Positions 1 to 5,998 are shown, numbered from the stretch's first letter. The stretch: DNA of 6,400 nucleotides from JBIQLO01 sp044464175 (GCA_044464175.1 JBIQLO010000217.1:1-6400), one strand, 5' to 3'. Numbers and translations are program-made. The notes: generated by a model from the letters alone, not told the origin.

Positions 1-42
1 GGGGCGGCTTTGGCCGGCGCGTGGCTGGCCCGGGCCCTGTAG
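1..42 (+). CDS. Possible C-terminal end of an upstream gene (partial)
   Basis: The frame starting at base 1 is open from the window edge and reads thirteen residues (GAALAGAWLARAL) before a TAG at 40-42. The composition is alanine/leucine-rich with one tryptophan, as in the last helix of a membrane or helical protein. A GC-rich hairpin follows three bases after the stop, as expected at the end of a gene. Thirteen codons are too few to name a product or to exclude chance, so this is a weak call. Confidence 0.3.
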   Translation, partial: GAALAGAWLARAL

Positions 43-44
43 CC

Positions 45-91
45 GGGGTCGCCGACCCCACAATGATCGAGAACCGGGGTGCCCACCCCGG
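45..91 (+). terminator. Two tandem GC-rich hairpins before the peroxiredoxin gene
   Basis: The first inverted repeat pairs GGGGTC (45-50) with GACCCC (54-59) around a 3-base loop. The second pairs CCGGGGT (74-80) with ACCCCGG (85-91) around a 4-base loop. Both left arms share the word CCGGGGT (43-49 and 74-80). Neither is followed by a run of T, so a classical intrinsic terminator is not shown. They could slow or end transcription from the upstream gene, protect the 3' end of its mRNA, or be structure in the leader of the peroxiredoxin gene. Confidence 0.35.
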
Positions 92-109
92 CCCTAAATA
101 TCACCCACG

Positions 110-115
110 AAGGAG
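110..115 (+). promoter_or_regulatory. Ribosome binding site deciding the peroxiredoxin start
   Basis: AAGGAG is seven bases before the ATG at 123. It settles the choice of that ATG over the upstream in-frame ATGs at 21 and 63. Confidence 0.8.
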
Positions 116-122
116 ATCCACT

Positions 123-629
123 ATGTCCAATTCCACCCCCGCCGTCGGCCAGACCGCCCCCGACTTCACCCTCCCGGCCACCAACGGCCAGACGATCCGC
201 CTCAGTGATCTCTACAAGAATCACCGCGTCGTCCTCTATTTCTACCCCAGGGCCGATACCCCCGGCTGCACCAAGGAGGCTTGCGGCTTCCGCGACGCCG
301 CCCCCGACTACCAGTCGGCCGACACCGTCGTCCTGGGCATCAGCCCCGACCCCCTCAAGGAGGTGCAGAAATTTCACGACAAGTTCAACCTCAATTTTCC
401 CCTTCTGGCTGATGCCGACCACGCCGTCACCGAGAAGTATGGCCAGTGGGTGGAAAAAAGCATGTACGGCAAAAAGTACTGGGGCGCGGCCCGCACCACC
501 TTTGTCATTGAAAAGGGGGGCAAAATCGCCCAGGTCTTTGAAAAGGTGAAGCCCGAGGGACACGAGCGCGAGATTCTGGACTTCCTCAAGAACAATCTCA
601 TCCGCCAGCCCACCCCGCCGATCGCCTGA
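123..629 (+). CDS. bcp: Thioredoxin-dependent peroxiredoxin, PrxQ/Bcp type
   Basis: A 168-residue cytoplasmic peroxidase that reduces hydrogen peroxide and organic hydroperoxides and is recycled by thioredoxin. The whole protein is one AhpC/TSA thioredoxin fold of the usual length for the family. The active site DTPGCTKEAC lies at residues 45-54: Cys49 is the peroxidatic cysteine in the TPGCT motif, and Cys54, five residues on, is the resolving cysteine that defines most PrxQ proteins. Arg124 in ARTTF matches the conserved arginine that polarises the peroxide. The start at 123 is chosen because AAGGAG (110-115) lies seven bases upstream and because the fold begins directly (PAVGQTAPDFTL). A longer in-frame reading from base 21 has no ribosome binding site and crosses the hairpins. 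No signal peptide is seen. The DUF2934 gene follows after 83 bp on the same strand and may be co-transcribed. Confidence 0.95.
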   Translation: MSNSTPAVGQTAPDFTLPATNGQTIRLSDLYKNHRVVLYFYPRADTPGCTKEACGFRDAAPDYQSADTVVLGISPDPLKEVQKFHDKFNLNFPLLADADHAVTEKYGQWVEKSMYGKKYWGAARTTFVIEKGGKIAQVFEKVKPEGHEREILDFLKNNLIRQPTPPIA

Positions 630-712
630 TGAGTTTCCCATTGCGTACGCTGGCGGAATTTGATACAGCCAATGCCAGACAGGCCCGCCGCCTGTTCCAT
701 TCGGAGACCAAC

Positions 713-949
713 ATGGCTAAGAAATCGACCACTTCGCCCAAGACCACCCCCAAGGGACGCACCACCACCCCCGGCTCACCCGCCCGCACCGGCTCCTCCG
801 CCACCACCGCCCCGGCCAAATCCGCCGCCCCGCGCGCCGTGACCCAGGAAATGATCGCCAAGCGCGCTTATGAAATCTATGTCTCAGGGCAGGGGGGCAC
901 CGCCGAGGAAAACTGGCATCGGGCCGAGACGGAACTTCGAGGCCAATAA
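713..949 (+). CDS. Small DUF2934 protein with basic, disordered N-terminal tail
   Basis: A 78-residue protein. Residues 1-42 are low complexity, rich in Thr, Pro, Ser, Ala and Lys (MAKKSTTSPKTTPKGR at the start), and surely disordered. Residues about 45-77 carry the DUF2934 motif: IAKRAYEIYVSGQ, then a short gap, then NWHRAETELRG. DUF2934 proteins are small, of unknown function, and common in planctomycetes, acidobacteria and proteobacteria. The lysine/proline/alanine tail recalls histone H1-like or AlgP-like tails, which could suggest nucleic acid binding, but this is inference. The start at 713 has GGAGA (703-707) five bases upstream. An in-frame ATG at 629 overlaps the peroxiredoxin stop and would add 28 residues, but that stretch has weaker third-position GC bias. 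The stop is four bases from the stop of the convergent hydrolase gene. Confidence 0.8.
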   Translation: MAKKSTTSPKTTPKGRTTTPGSPARTGSSATTAPAKSAAPRAVTQEMIAKRAYEIYVSGQGGTAEENWHRAETELRGQ

Positions 950-953
950 AGAC

Positions 954-2039
954 TTACGCCAATCCCAGGTCCTCATACAGCGCCGCGCACAAGTCCCGTT
1001 GCCGACGGGCGTGCAGCACCTCGCCGCACATGCCGTTAAGGACAAACGCCACCACCAGTCCGCGATCCGGATCGGCAAACCCCGCCGAGGACTGCGCCCC
1101 ACTGTGCCCAAAGGTTCGCCGCGAGGCGTGCGGCCCATAGCTGTAGGGCAGATTTTCATTCCCATAGAACCAGCTATTGAGGATAAACCCCAGCCCCCAA
1201 TCCACCACCGTCTTGAACGTATGATCCAACAGCCCCGTCCGATGCCGCGCCGTCAATGCCGCGATCGTCGCCGATTGGAGCAAGGCCGCATTCTTGGTCA
1301 AAAGGGCTTCATAGAGCCTGCCCAATTCCCGGATCGGCCCTCGGAGCCCCGCCCCCGGTGACAGCATCGCCCGGCGCTCGGGCGTTTCAAACTTCGCCGG
1401 CTCGGCCGCCCCCTCGGTCTTGGTGTTCCACATCTCCCCCAGTCGCTCGCCATAAGCCGCCGCCGTCGCCCGGTCCATGGTCGCATGACAGTCCTCCATC
1501 CCGCTCATTTCGAAGACCCGCTCCTGGACATACTTGGCAAACGGCTCACCTTCAACCCGTTGAACCACTTCTCCCAGGATGAACCAGCTCGTCGCCGCGT
1601 GATACCCCGCCTTCTGACCCACCGCCCACCCCGGCTCCACGCGCATCCGCGCGATCGAGCCGATGATCTGCTCCCACGATCCCTCCGGCCAGCCCGACTG
1701 CGTCCCCCGTATTCCCCCCGTGTGCGTCAGCAGATGCCGCAGCGTGATGGCCTCTTTCCCGTTGGCCGCGAACTCCGGAATGAACCTGGCCACCGGATCA
1801 TCCACATCCAGCTTCCGCCGCTCCCACAACTGCCCCAGGGCAATTGCCGTCACCGGCTTGCCCGCCGACAGCCACGGCATGAGCGTATCGCTCCTCATCG
1901 GCACGCCCGGCCGCGCCTCGCCCCACGCCTCATCCGCCACCGCCTGCCCATCCAGTGAGACATAGAGCTGCGCCCCGATGTGCAGCCCCTGCGCCATTCC
2001 CTGTTCAATGAGTGTGTTGGTGCGGGCCAGGGCGTGCAT
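954..2039 (-). CDS. Class C beta-lactamase-like serine hydrolase (EstB/PBP4* type)
   Basis: A 361-residue protein of the beta-lactamase/transpeptidase-like superfamily (Pfam Beta-lactamase). The nucleophile motif SxxK is Ser58-Ala-Gly-Lys61 in WLSAGKPVTA. The conserved LLTHTGG is at residues 103-109. The second motif is Tyr146-His-Ala rather than the Tyr-x-Asn of true class C enzymes. The third box is His312-Ser-Gly314 in FGHSG, in place of KTG. This pattern is typical of EstB-like esterases and D-aminopeptidase-like hydrolases rather than antibiotic-degrading AmpC, so the substrate is probably an ester or small amide; it is not known. No signal peptide is visible (MHALARTNTLIEQG), so a cytoplasmic enzyme is likely, unlike secreted beta-lactamases. 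AAGGAGG lies ten bases before the ATG (2050-2056). It is the last gene of a probable three-gene operon, 39 bp after the DinB gene. Confidence 0.9.
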   Translation of the reverse strand: MHALARTNTLIEQGMAQGLHIGAQLYVSLDGQAVADEAWGEARPGVPMRSDTLMPWLSAGKPVTAIALGQLWERRKLDVDDPVARFIPEFAANGKEAITLRHLLTHTGGIRGTQSGWPEGSWEQIIGSIARMRVEPGWAVGQKAGYHAATSWFILGEVVQRVEGEPFAKYVQERVFEMSGMEDCHATMDRATAAAYGERLGEMWNTKTEGAAEPAKFETPERRAMLSPGAGLRGPIRELGRLYEALLTKNAALLQSATIAALTARHRTGLLDHTFKTVVDWGLGFILNSWFYGNENLPYSYGPHASRRTFGHSGAQSSAGFADPDRGLVVAFVLNGMCGEVLHARRQRDLCAALYEDLGLA

Positions 2040-2062
2040 GGGGATGGAGCCTCCTTCAGCTA

Positions 2063-2075
2063 GCCGGAAACCGGC
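2063..2075 (-). repeat. Short hairpin between DinB and hydrolase genes
   Basis: GCCGG (2063-2067) and CCGGC (2071-2075) pair around an AAA loop. On the minus-strand transcript this falls just after the DinB stop codon and just before the hydrolase ribosome binding site (2050-2056). It is short and could arise by chance. If real, it may affect mRNA processing or translation of the last gene. Confidence 0.3.
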
Positions 2076-2078
2076 GTA

Positions 2079-2561
2079 TCAATGCACGCCAAGCTGCTTG
2101 GCGTAGAGCTTCTTCAAAAGCCACATCTCTCCCTGATGATTTGCTTCATCGTGCAGGCCGTGCAGGATCGAATGACGAACGGTGCGTCCTTTAGCCGGGT
2201 CGCCGAACGGGCGGTCCAGTTGTTCCTCGCTCAGGGCGGCCACGGCCGTCAAAAGGCGGTCGCGCTGCTCCTCGAGCCGGCGCACCACCTCCGCGGCCGC
2301 CGGCCACTCCTTCACCTTCGCCGGCTGGCTCTTCCAGCTGAACAGGCCAAAGTACCCCTCGGGGTCCTGCGGCGGCTGACCGGTGGCGGCGGCAAGCCCC
2401 AGATGCTCATTGACCACCAGGGCATGCCCGGCATGCCACAAAAGGGTGTTGACCAGCCCCGGAGGGGCGTAGCGCAATTCTGCCTCGCTGGCCCCGTCAA
2501 TCAGACGCAGCGTCTTGCGGCGAACGTCGGTGATCAGAAGCAACAGGGTTTCATCCGGCAT
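2079..2561 (-). CDS. DinB-family putative metal-dependent protein
   Basis: A 160-residue protein of the DinB/YfiT four-helix-bundle superfamily, with the usual length. Members bind a divalent metal through three histidines; characterised relatives are thiol-dependent S-transferases, but most are uncharacterised. The first ligand helix is seen in LLWHAGHALVVNEHL (residues 40-54, with His43 and His46). The C-terminal motif is HGLHDEANHQGEM (134-146), where classical members have HEAHHRGQ. In that alignment Asp138 takes the place of the second histidine ligand and His142 matches the third, with His137 next to it. I believe this HDEA-HQGEM form recurs in a DinB subgroup, so it is probably functional. 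This is not E. coli DinB (DNA polymerase IV), which only shares the name. GGAGG (2567-2571) lies five bases before the ATG. The gene is 30 bp after the aldo/keto reductase gene. Confidence 0.85.
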   Translation of the reverse strand: MPDETLLLLITDVRRKTLRLIDGASEAELRYAPPGLVNTLLWHAGHALVVNEHLGLAAATGQPPQDPEGYFGLFSWKSQPAKVKEWPAAAEVVRRLEEQRDRLLTAVAALSEEQLDRPFGDPAKGRTVRHSILHGLHDEANHQGEMWLLKKLYAKQLGVH

Positions 2562-2591
2562 GAATGCCTCCAGGGCAAATGGTCCCAGGAT

Positions 2592-3659
2592 TTACGCCAC
2601 CGCCGTCGGCAGCGGGCGATAGCCGCTGCGGACTTTTCCGCCCGGGGCGGTGCTGCTCTTGAGGTCACACGGGTGGGCCTCCTCGCCCAGGCCCCAGTCG
2701 TTGTCGTAGTCGCGGGCCAGTTGCTCCAGTTCCTCGCGGCTCAGCGGCGACTTGTCGAGTGACTCAACCGCCTCGCGCACCTCTTTCTCGTTGACAAAGG
2801 TGCCGGTGATGGCGGTGACGGTCGGGTTGGCCAGCAGCCATTTGCAGGCAAGCTGGTGGATCGTCATCTGGTGATCGGCGGCGTAATGGCGAATCTTCTC
2901 CACCTTCCGGGGGCCGTATTGCTTCCAGGCCTGGTCACGGAAGCGGCGGTGGTCGTTGTCGCTCATCACCATATCCGGCTTGATCAGATCCTTCAGCACA
3001 CCGCTATTGTCATGCACGCGGGCCAGCACCCCGGCGTGGACGGTACGGGCGGCTTCGGAGAATTCCCGCCCCGGGTCCTGCTCAAAGAGGTTGTAAACGG
3101 TGTGCACCGCCTTGGCGCCGCGGTGGAGCAGGGCGTCAATCCCCTCGTCACGCCACCCGATGGCCGGGCCCAGCGCCACGCCCCAGAGCTTGATCTTCCC
3201 TTCCTCCTTCACCTTCTCCAGCTCGGCGAACAGTTCATCGTTGAACTGGGGCAGCTTGATGTTGTGAGCGAGATAGATGTCGATGCAGTCGGTCCGGAGC
3301 CGCTTGAGGGACTGCTCGAGGGCAAAGCGCATGAATTTCGGGGAGAAATCCTGCTTGCGCTCCTTGTGAGAGCCGGGGACGCCCGGATCGTTGTAGAAGT
3401 CATAGCCGAACTTGCTGCCGATCTGGAGCTTGTCGCGTCCGGCCTCCTCGATGAAGCGCCCCAGCAGGGACTCGGCCCGCCCGTTGCCGTAGGCGTCGCC
3501 GCAGTCGAAGTAGGTGATGCCCTGATCGCGGCTGAAGCGCATCAGGCGCATCGCATCCTCGTCGGAGTAGTCGCCCCACCAGTTGACGCCGAAGACCCAG
3601 CATCCCAGCGAGATGGCCGACACTTTCAAATCCGTATCACCGAATGTACGAAATTCCAT
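2592..3659 (-). CDS. Aldo/keto reductase
   Basis: A 355-residue NAD(P)H-dependent oxidoreductase of the AKR superfamily (TIM barrel), reducing aldehydes or ketones to alcohols; substrate unknown. The N-terminus MEFRTFGDTDLKVSAISLG is typical. The catalytic tetrad can be read as Asp52 and Tyr57 (YFDCGDAYGNG), Lys83 (GSKFGYD) and His132 (IYLAHN). Asn190 in VYNLFEQ fits the residue that contacts the nicotinamide. The signature QSLKRLRTDCIDIYLAHN is at 116-133. The nucleotide-binding end of the barrel, usually around an AITG-type segment, is at 283-286. The last 35 residues (from about WGLGEEAHP) form a Gly/Pro/Ser-rich tail I do not recognise from well-known members. The start at 3659 is preferred over an in-frame ATG at 3746, because AAGGGAG (3669-3675) precedes it and the fold begins at once; the extra 29 residues would be translated across the predicted promoter. 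First gene of the probable operon. Confidence 0.93.
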   Translation of the reverse strand: MEFRTFGDTDLKVSAISLGCWVFGVNWWGDYSDEDAMRLMRFSRDQGITYFDCGDAYGNGRAESLLGRFIEEAGRDKLQIGSKFGYDFYNDPGVPGSHKERKQDFSPKFMRFALEQSLKRLRTDCIDIYLAHNIKLPQFNDELFAELEKVKEEGKIKLWGVALGPAIGWRDEGIDALLHRGAKAVHTVYNLFEQDPGREFSEAARTVHAGVLARVHDNSGVLKDLIKPDMVMSDNDHRRFRDQAWKQYGPRKVEKIRHYAADHQMTIHQLACKWLLANPTVTAITGTFVNEKEVREAVESLDKSPLSREELEQLARDYDNDWGLGEEAHPCDLKSSTAPGGKVRSGYRPLPTAVA

Positions 3660-3686
3660 TGTTTTTGGCTCCCTTGGTCGCGGTCG

Positions 3687-3715
3687 ATCATATGGGCAGG
3701 CACAAGGGGGGGCAA
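3687..3715 (-). promoter_or_regulatory. Predicted sigma70-like promoter of the reductase-DinB-hydrolase operon
   Basis: Read on the minus strand, TTGCCC (3715-3710) matches four of six bases of the -35 consensus and TATGAT (3692-3687) matches five of six of the -10 consensus. They are 17 bp apart, the optimal spacing. Transcription would start near 3680, leaving a short leader of about 20 bases before the ATG at 3659 that contains the AAGGGAG ribosome binding site. This is a sequence match only. Confidence 0.5.
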
Positions 3716-3716
3716 G

Positions 3717-3740
3717 AATTGCCCGGCGGGTGCGGCAATT
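3717..3740. repeat. Inverted repeat AATTGCC-N10-GGCAATT next to the operon promoter
   Basis: Perfect 7-bp arms (3717-3723 and 3734-3740) flank a 10-base spacer. It is one base upstream of the -35 box and 15 bases after the histidine kinase stop codon. Two readings are possible: a binding site for a dimeric regulator upstream of the promoter, or a stem-loop at the 3' end of the kinase mRNA. No clear U-run follows on the minus strand (TTCTTGCC), which argues against a strong intrinsic terminator. Confidence 0.5.
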
Positions 3741-3755
3741 TATCACCGCCCCTTG

Positions 3756-5831
3756 CTAGTGCGCCGTTCCGATGCGTCCGGCGAGGCTGGCAACGATGGT
3801 GGTCAGCTCGACCGAGTCGATCGGTTTAGCGGTGTGCATTTGAAACCCGGCGCGCAGGATGCGCAACCGCTCCTCGGGCCGGGCATAGGCGGTCAGGGCG
3901 AGGGCGGGGATTTTGCCGCCTTGCCGGGGGTCCAGCCGGCGCAGTTGTCGGATAAGCCAGTAACCGTCGGTCTCGGGCATGCCGACGTCGCTGACCAGGA
4001 TGTCCGGCAGCTGGCGCCCGATCTGCTCCATCGCCTCGATGGCCGATCCGACGACGTGAACCACTGCCTGGGCCTGTTCCAATACCCGTTTGATGAGCAG
4101 GCGCGCGTCGGGTTCATCGTCCACGACCAACACCCGTACCCCCTGAAGGGAGATATTCGCCGCCCCATCCGATGCCGGGGCCAGGCCTTCATGCGGCAAG
4201 TCCTTCGGGGCGGCGGACGTCTCCTTTTCCGGCAATACCGCCCGCAGCGGAAGTGAGACGGTGAACAGGGCTCCCAGGCCCTGTCCACGGCTGTGGGCTT
4301 CGATGCTGCCGCCATGGATTTCCACCAGGGTCTTGGTGATCGCCAGCCCCAGGCCCAATCCGCCGTGACGGCGGGTTGTGGAGGCGTCGCCCTGGCGGAA
4401 GCGGTCGAAGACGTGGGGCAAAAAGGCCGGCTCGATCCCCTCGCCGCTGTCGCGGACGCAGATGTGCAGCTGGGAATCCCTGTGGTTCATGTGGACCTGG
4501 ATCCATCCTCCTTTGGGGGTGAATTTCACGGCATTGGTCAGGAGATTCCAGAGAACCTGCCGCAGGCGGTTTGGGTCGGCAAGGAGGAGGTTGGCGTTGT
4601 TTTCCGCGGGGTCGAAGCTCAGGTTTAGGGCGATCTGCTTGGCGTCGGCGGCGGGCCGGATCGTCTCCAGGGCCGACTGGAGGACTTCCCTGACGTCAAC
4701 CCGCTGCAGATGGAGGCGCAGTTTGCCGGAGATGATCCGGCTCATGTCCAGCAGGTCCTCGATGATGTGGGTTTGGGCGTGGGCGTTGCGTTCGATGGTT
4801 TGGAGGCCCATCGCCAGATCATCGGCGGTGTGGCGCCCGCCGCGGAGAATCTGGGACCAGCCGACGATGGCGTTGAGGGGCGTGCGCAGCTCATGGCTGA
4901 GGGTGGCCAGGAACTCATCCTTCAGGCGGCTGATGCGTTCGGCCTCCTCGCGCCCTTCGCGTTCGCTGGCCAGAAGGCGTTCCCGCTCGGCCTCAGCGCG
5001 TTTGCGGTCGCTCACGTCCACCACCAGGACGGCAAAGCCGTTGACCTGTCCGCCGGCGTCGATGTCGGGGGAATAGGTGACCTCCACGTCGCGCGTGATG
5101 CCGTCGGGGTAGGTCATGCGCGAGGGGAACCGCACCAGTTCGCCGGCCAGGGCCTTTTCGATGTGGGGGCGGAGCCGTTCATAGACGCTCTCACTGGTGG
5201 CGACATCGCGTATCCGCTTGCCCCGGAGGGACGGGCAGGACTGTCCGATCCACTGCTCGTAGGCGCGGCTGTTGAACAGGTAGCGCTGGTCGCGGTCCAC
5301 GTAGGCGATCAGGGCGGGCAGGGCGTCGGTGATCAGGCGCATCTGCCGTTCGCTCTGGCGGACGGCCTCCTCGGAGCGTTTGCGGTCGGTGACATCCATG
5401 CAGACGCCGACCATGCGCAAGGGTTGGCCGTCGGCATCGCAAAAGAGCTTGGCCCTGGCCTCCACCCATCGCAGCTCACCCTGGAGGGTGCGGATGCGGT
5501 ATTCGATTTGGTAGTTGGTGCGCTGGCTGAGGGCGGTTTGGACGGTGTTGATCAGGCGCTGGTGGTCTTCCGGATCGACATCGGAGAGGACATCCTCGAA
5601 GGTGCCCTTGAAGGAACCGGGGGCGCGGCCGTGAAGGGCTTCGAGGTTGGGGGACCAGACGACGCGGCTGGTGGGGATGGACCATTCCCAAGTGCCCATG
5701 CGTCCGGCCTCCAGGGCCACGCGGAGGCGTTCCTCGCTGGCCAGGAGCAGGGCACGGGGGTCTTGATGATCCTCCGGGGATGCCGCCGCAGGGTGGACGG
5801 CGGAGGGGGTTGGGTCCGCGTTGTCGATCAA
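3756..5831 (-). CDS. Cytoplasmic hybrid sensor histidine kinase, PAS-PAS-HisKA-HATPase-REC
   Basis: A hybrid two-component sensor of 691 residues if it starts at the TTG at 5831. There is no transmembrane segment or signal peptide, so it should sense an intracellular cue. Domains in order: first PAS with PAC motif (about 33-151, ending CMDVTDRK); second PAS (about 164-280, LPALIAYVDRDQRYLFNSRAYEQW); a coiled-coil linker (277-304); HisKA with phospho-acceptor His313 in SHELRTP; HATPase_c with N-box Asn433 (NLLTNAVKFTP), G1 box Asp461-x-Gly-x-Gly (DSGEGI), F-box FDRFRQGD (475-482) and glycine-rich GGLGLG (490-495); and a C-terminal receiver (564-687) with Asp571/Asp572, phospho-acceptor Asp615, Thr647 and Lys669. 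All key residues are present. No HPt domain or DNA-binding regulator is nearby, so its target is elsewhere. In-frame ATGs at 5975, 5948, 5924 and 5906 are alternative starts. The TTG is favoured by GGAGA eight bases upstream and by codon usage. Confidence 0.92.
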   Translation of the reverse strand: MIDNADPTPSAVHPAAASPEDHQDPRALLLASEERLRVALEAGRMGTWEWSIPTSRVVWSPNLEALHGRAPGSFKGTFEDVLSDVDPEDHQRLINTVQTALSQRTNYQIEYRIRTLQGELRWVEARAKLFCDADGQPLRMVGVCMDVTDRKRSEEAVRQSERQMRLITDALPALIAYVDRDQRYLFNSRAYEQWIGQSCPSLRGKRIRDVATSESVYERLRPHIEKALAGELVRFPSRMTYPDGITRDVEVTYSPDIDAGGQVNGFAVLVVDVSDRKRAEAERERLLASEREGREEAERISRLKDEFLATLSHELRTPLNAIVGWSQILRGGRHTADDLAMGLQTIERNAHAQTHIIEDLLDMSRIISGKLRLHLQRVDVREVLQSALETIRPAADAKQIALNLSFDPAENNANLLLADPNRLRQVLWNLLTNAVKFTPKGGWIQVHMNHRDSQLHICVRDSGEGIEPAFLPHVFDRFRQGDASTTRRHGGLGLGLAITKTLVEIHGGSIEAHSRGQGLGALFTVSLPLRAVLPEKETSAAPKDLPHEGLAPASDGAANISLQGVRVLVVDDEPDARLLIKRVLEQAQAVVHVVGSAIEAMEQIGRQLPDILVSDVGMPETDGYWLIRQLRRLDPRQGGKIPALALTAYARPEERLRILRAGFQMHTAKPIDSVELTTIVASLAGRIGTAH

Positions 5832-5839
5832 ATGCCCGG

Positions 5840-5844
5840 TCTCC
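5840..5844 (-). promoter_or_regulatory. Ribosome binding site supporting the TTG start of the kinase
   Basis: On the minus strand GGAGA lies eight bases before the TTG at 5831. The upstream ATG candidates have only weak or badly spaced purine runs. The codons between 5906 and 5832 have G or C at about half of third positions and include an AT-rich patch (TTTGTTTTTTCAGG), while the codons after 5831 have the strong G/C bias of the rest of the window. Confidence 0.5.
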
Positions 5845-5938
5845 GTTCGTCGGTTTCCTGAAAAAACAAATTGGCGGTGGCCACGCTCATTCGGCGGAAG
5901 GGGCATCAGCGAATTCCGCCTCATTCCGAGACGGGGCG

Positions 5939-5968
5939 AGTATAACCGCATCGGTTGGCGGGCGTCTA
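5939..5968 (-). promoter_or_regulatory. Predicted promoter of the histidine kinase gene with flanking inverted repeats
   Basis: Read on the minus strand, TAGACG (5968-5963) matches four of six bases of the -35 consensus and TATACT (5944-5939) matches five of six of the -10 consensus, with an 18-bp spacer. It lies just downstream of the terminator of the preceding gene, where an independent promoter is expected. The -35 box is exactly the spacer of an inverted repeat GCGGG/CCCGC (5958-5962, 5969-5973), and a second inverted repeat AACCG-CAT-CGGTT (5944-5956) fills the region between the boxes. These may be operator sites. Transcription would start near 5932, which makes the ATGs at 5975 and 5948 unusable. 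Confidence 0.5.
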
Positions 5969-5998
5969 CCCGCAATACGGAGGGCGGCGGGGCGCACG

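Noticed and set aside
21..122. N-terminal extension of the peroxiredoxin from the ATG at 21
   Set aside because: It would translate through two hairpins, has no ribosome binding site, and adds residues not found in PrxQ proteins. The ATG at 123 has AAGGAG at ideal spacing.
739..840. Repetitive ACC/CCC-rich stretch as a possible simple repeat or CRISPR-like region
   Set aside because: It is the Thr/Pro/Ala-rich coding tail of the DUF2934 protein. The units are irregular in length and there are no spacers.
870..1361. A 163-codon open frame on the plus strand
   Set aside because: It overlaps both the DUF2934 and hydrolase coding regions. Its Arg/Pro-rich translation is typical of a shadow frame.
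2079..2561. The DinB-family gene as a SOS DNA polymerase
   Set aside because: The protein has the short four-helix bundle and HDEA-HQGEM motif of the DinB/YfiT metalloprotein family, not the Y-family polymerase fold.
3660..3746. Longer reductase starting at ATG 3746
   Set aside because: The 29 added residues (Arg/Pro/Cys-rich) lie over the predicted promoter and inverted repeat. The ATG at 3659 has a ribosome binding site and matches the usual family N-terminus.
2856..4256. A 466-codon open frame on the plus strand
   Set aside because: It lies antisense to the reductase and kinase genes and crosses the intergenic region between them. Its translation has no recognisable domain. Long antisense frames are common in GC-rich genes.
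4710..5861. A 383-codon open frame on the plus strand
   Set aside because: It is antisense to the kinase gene, whose PAS, HisKA and HATPase motifs are intact on the minus strand. The translation is Gly/Val/Ala-rich without known motifs.
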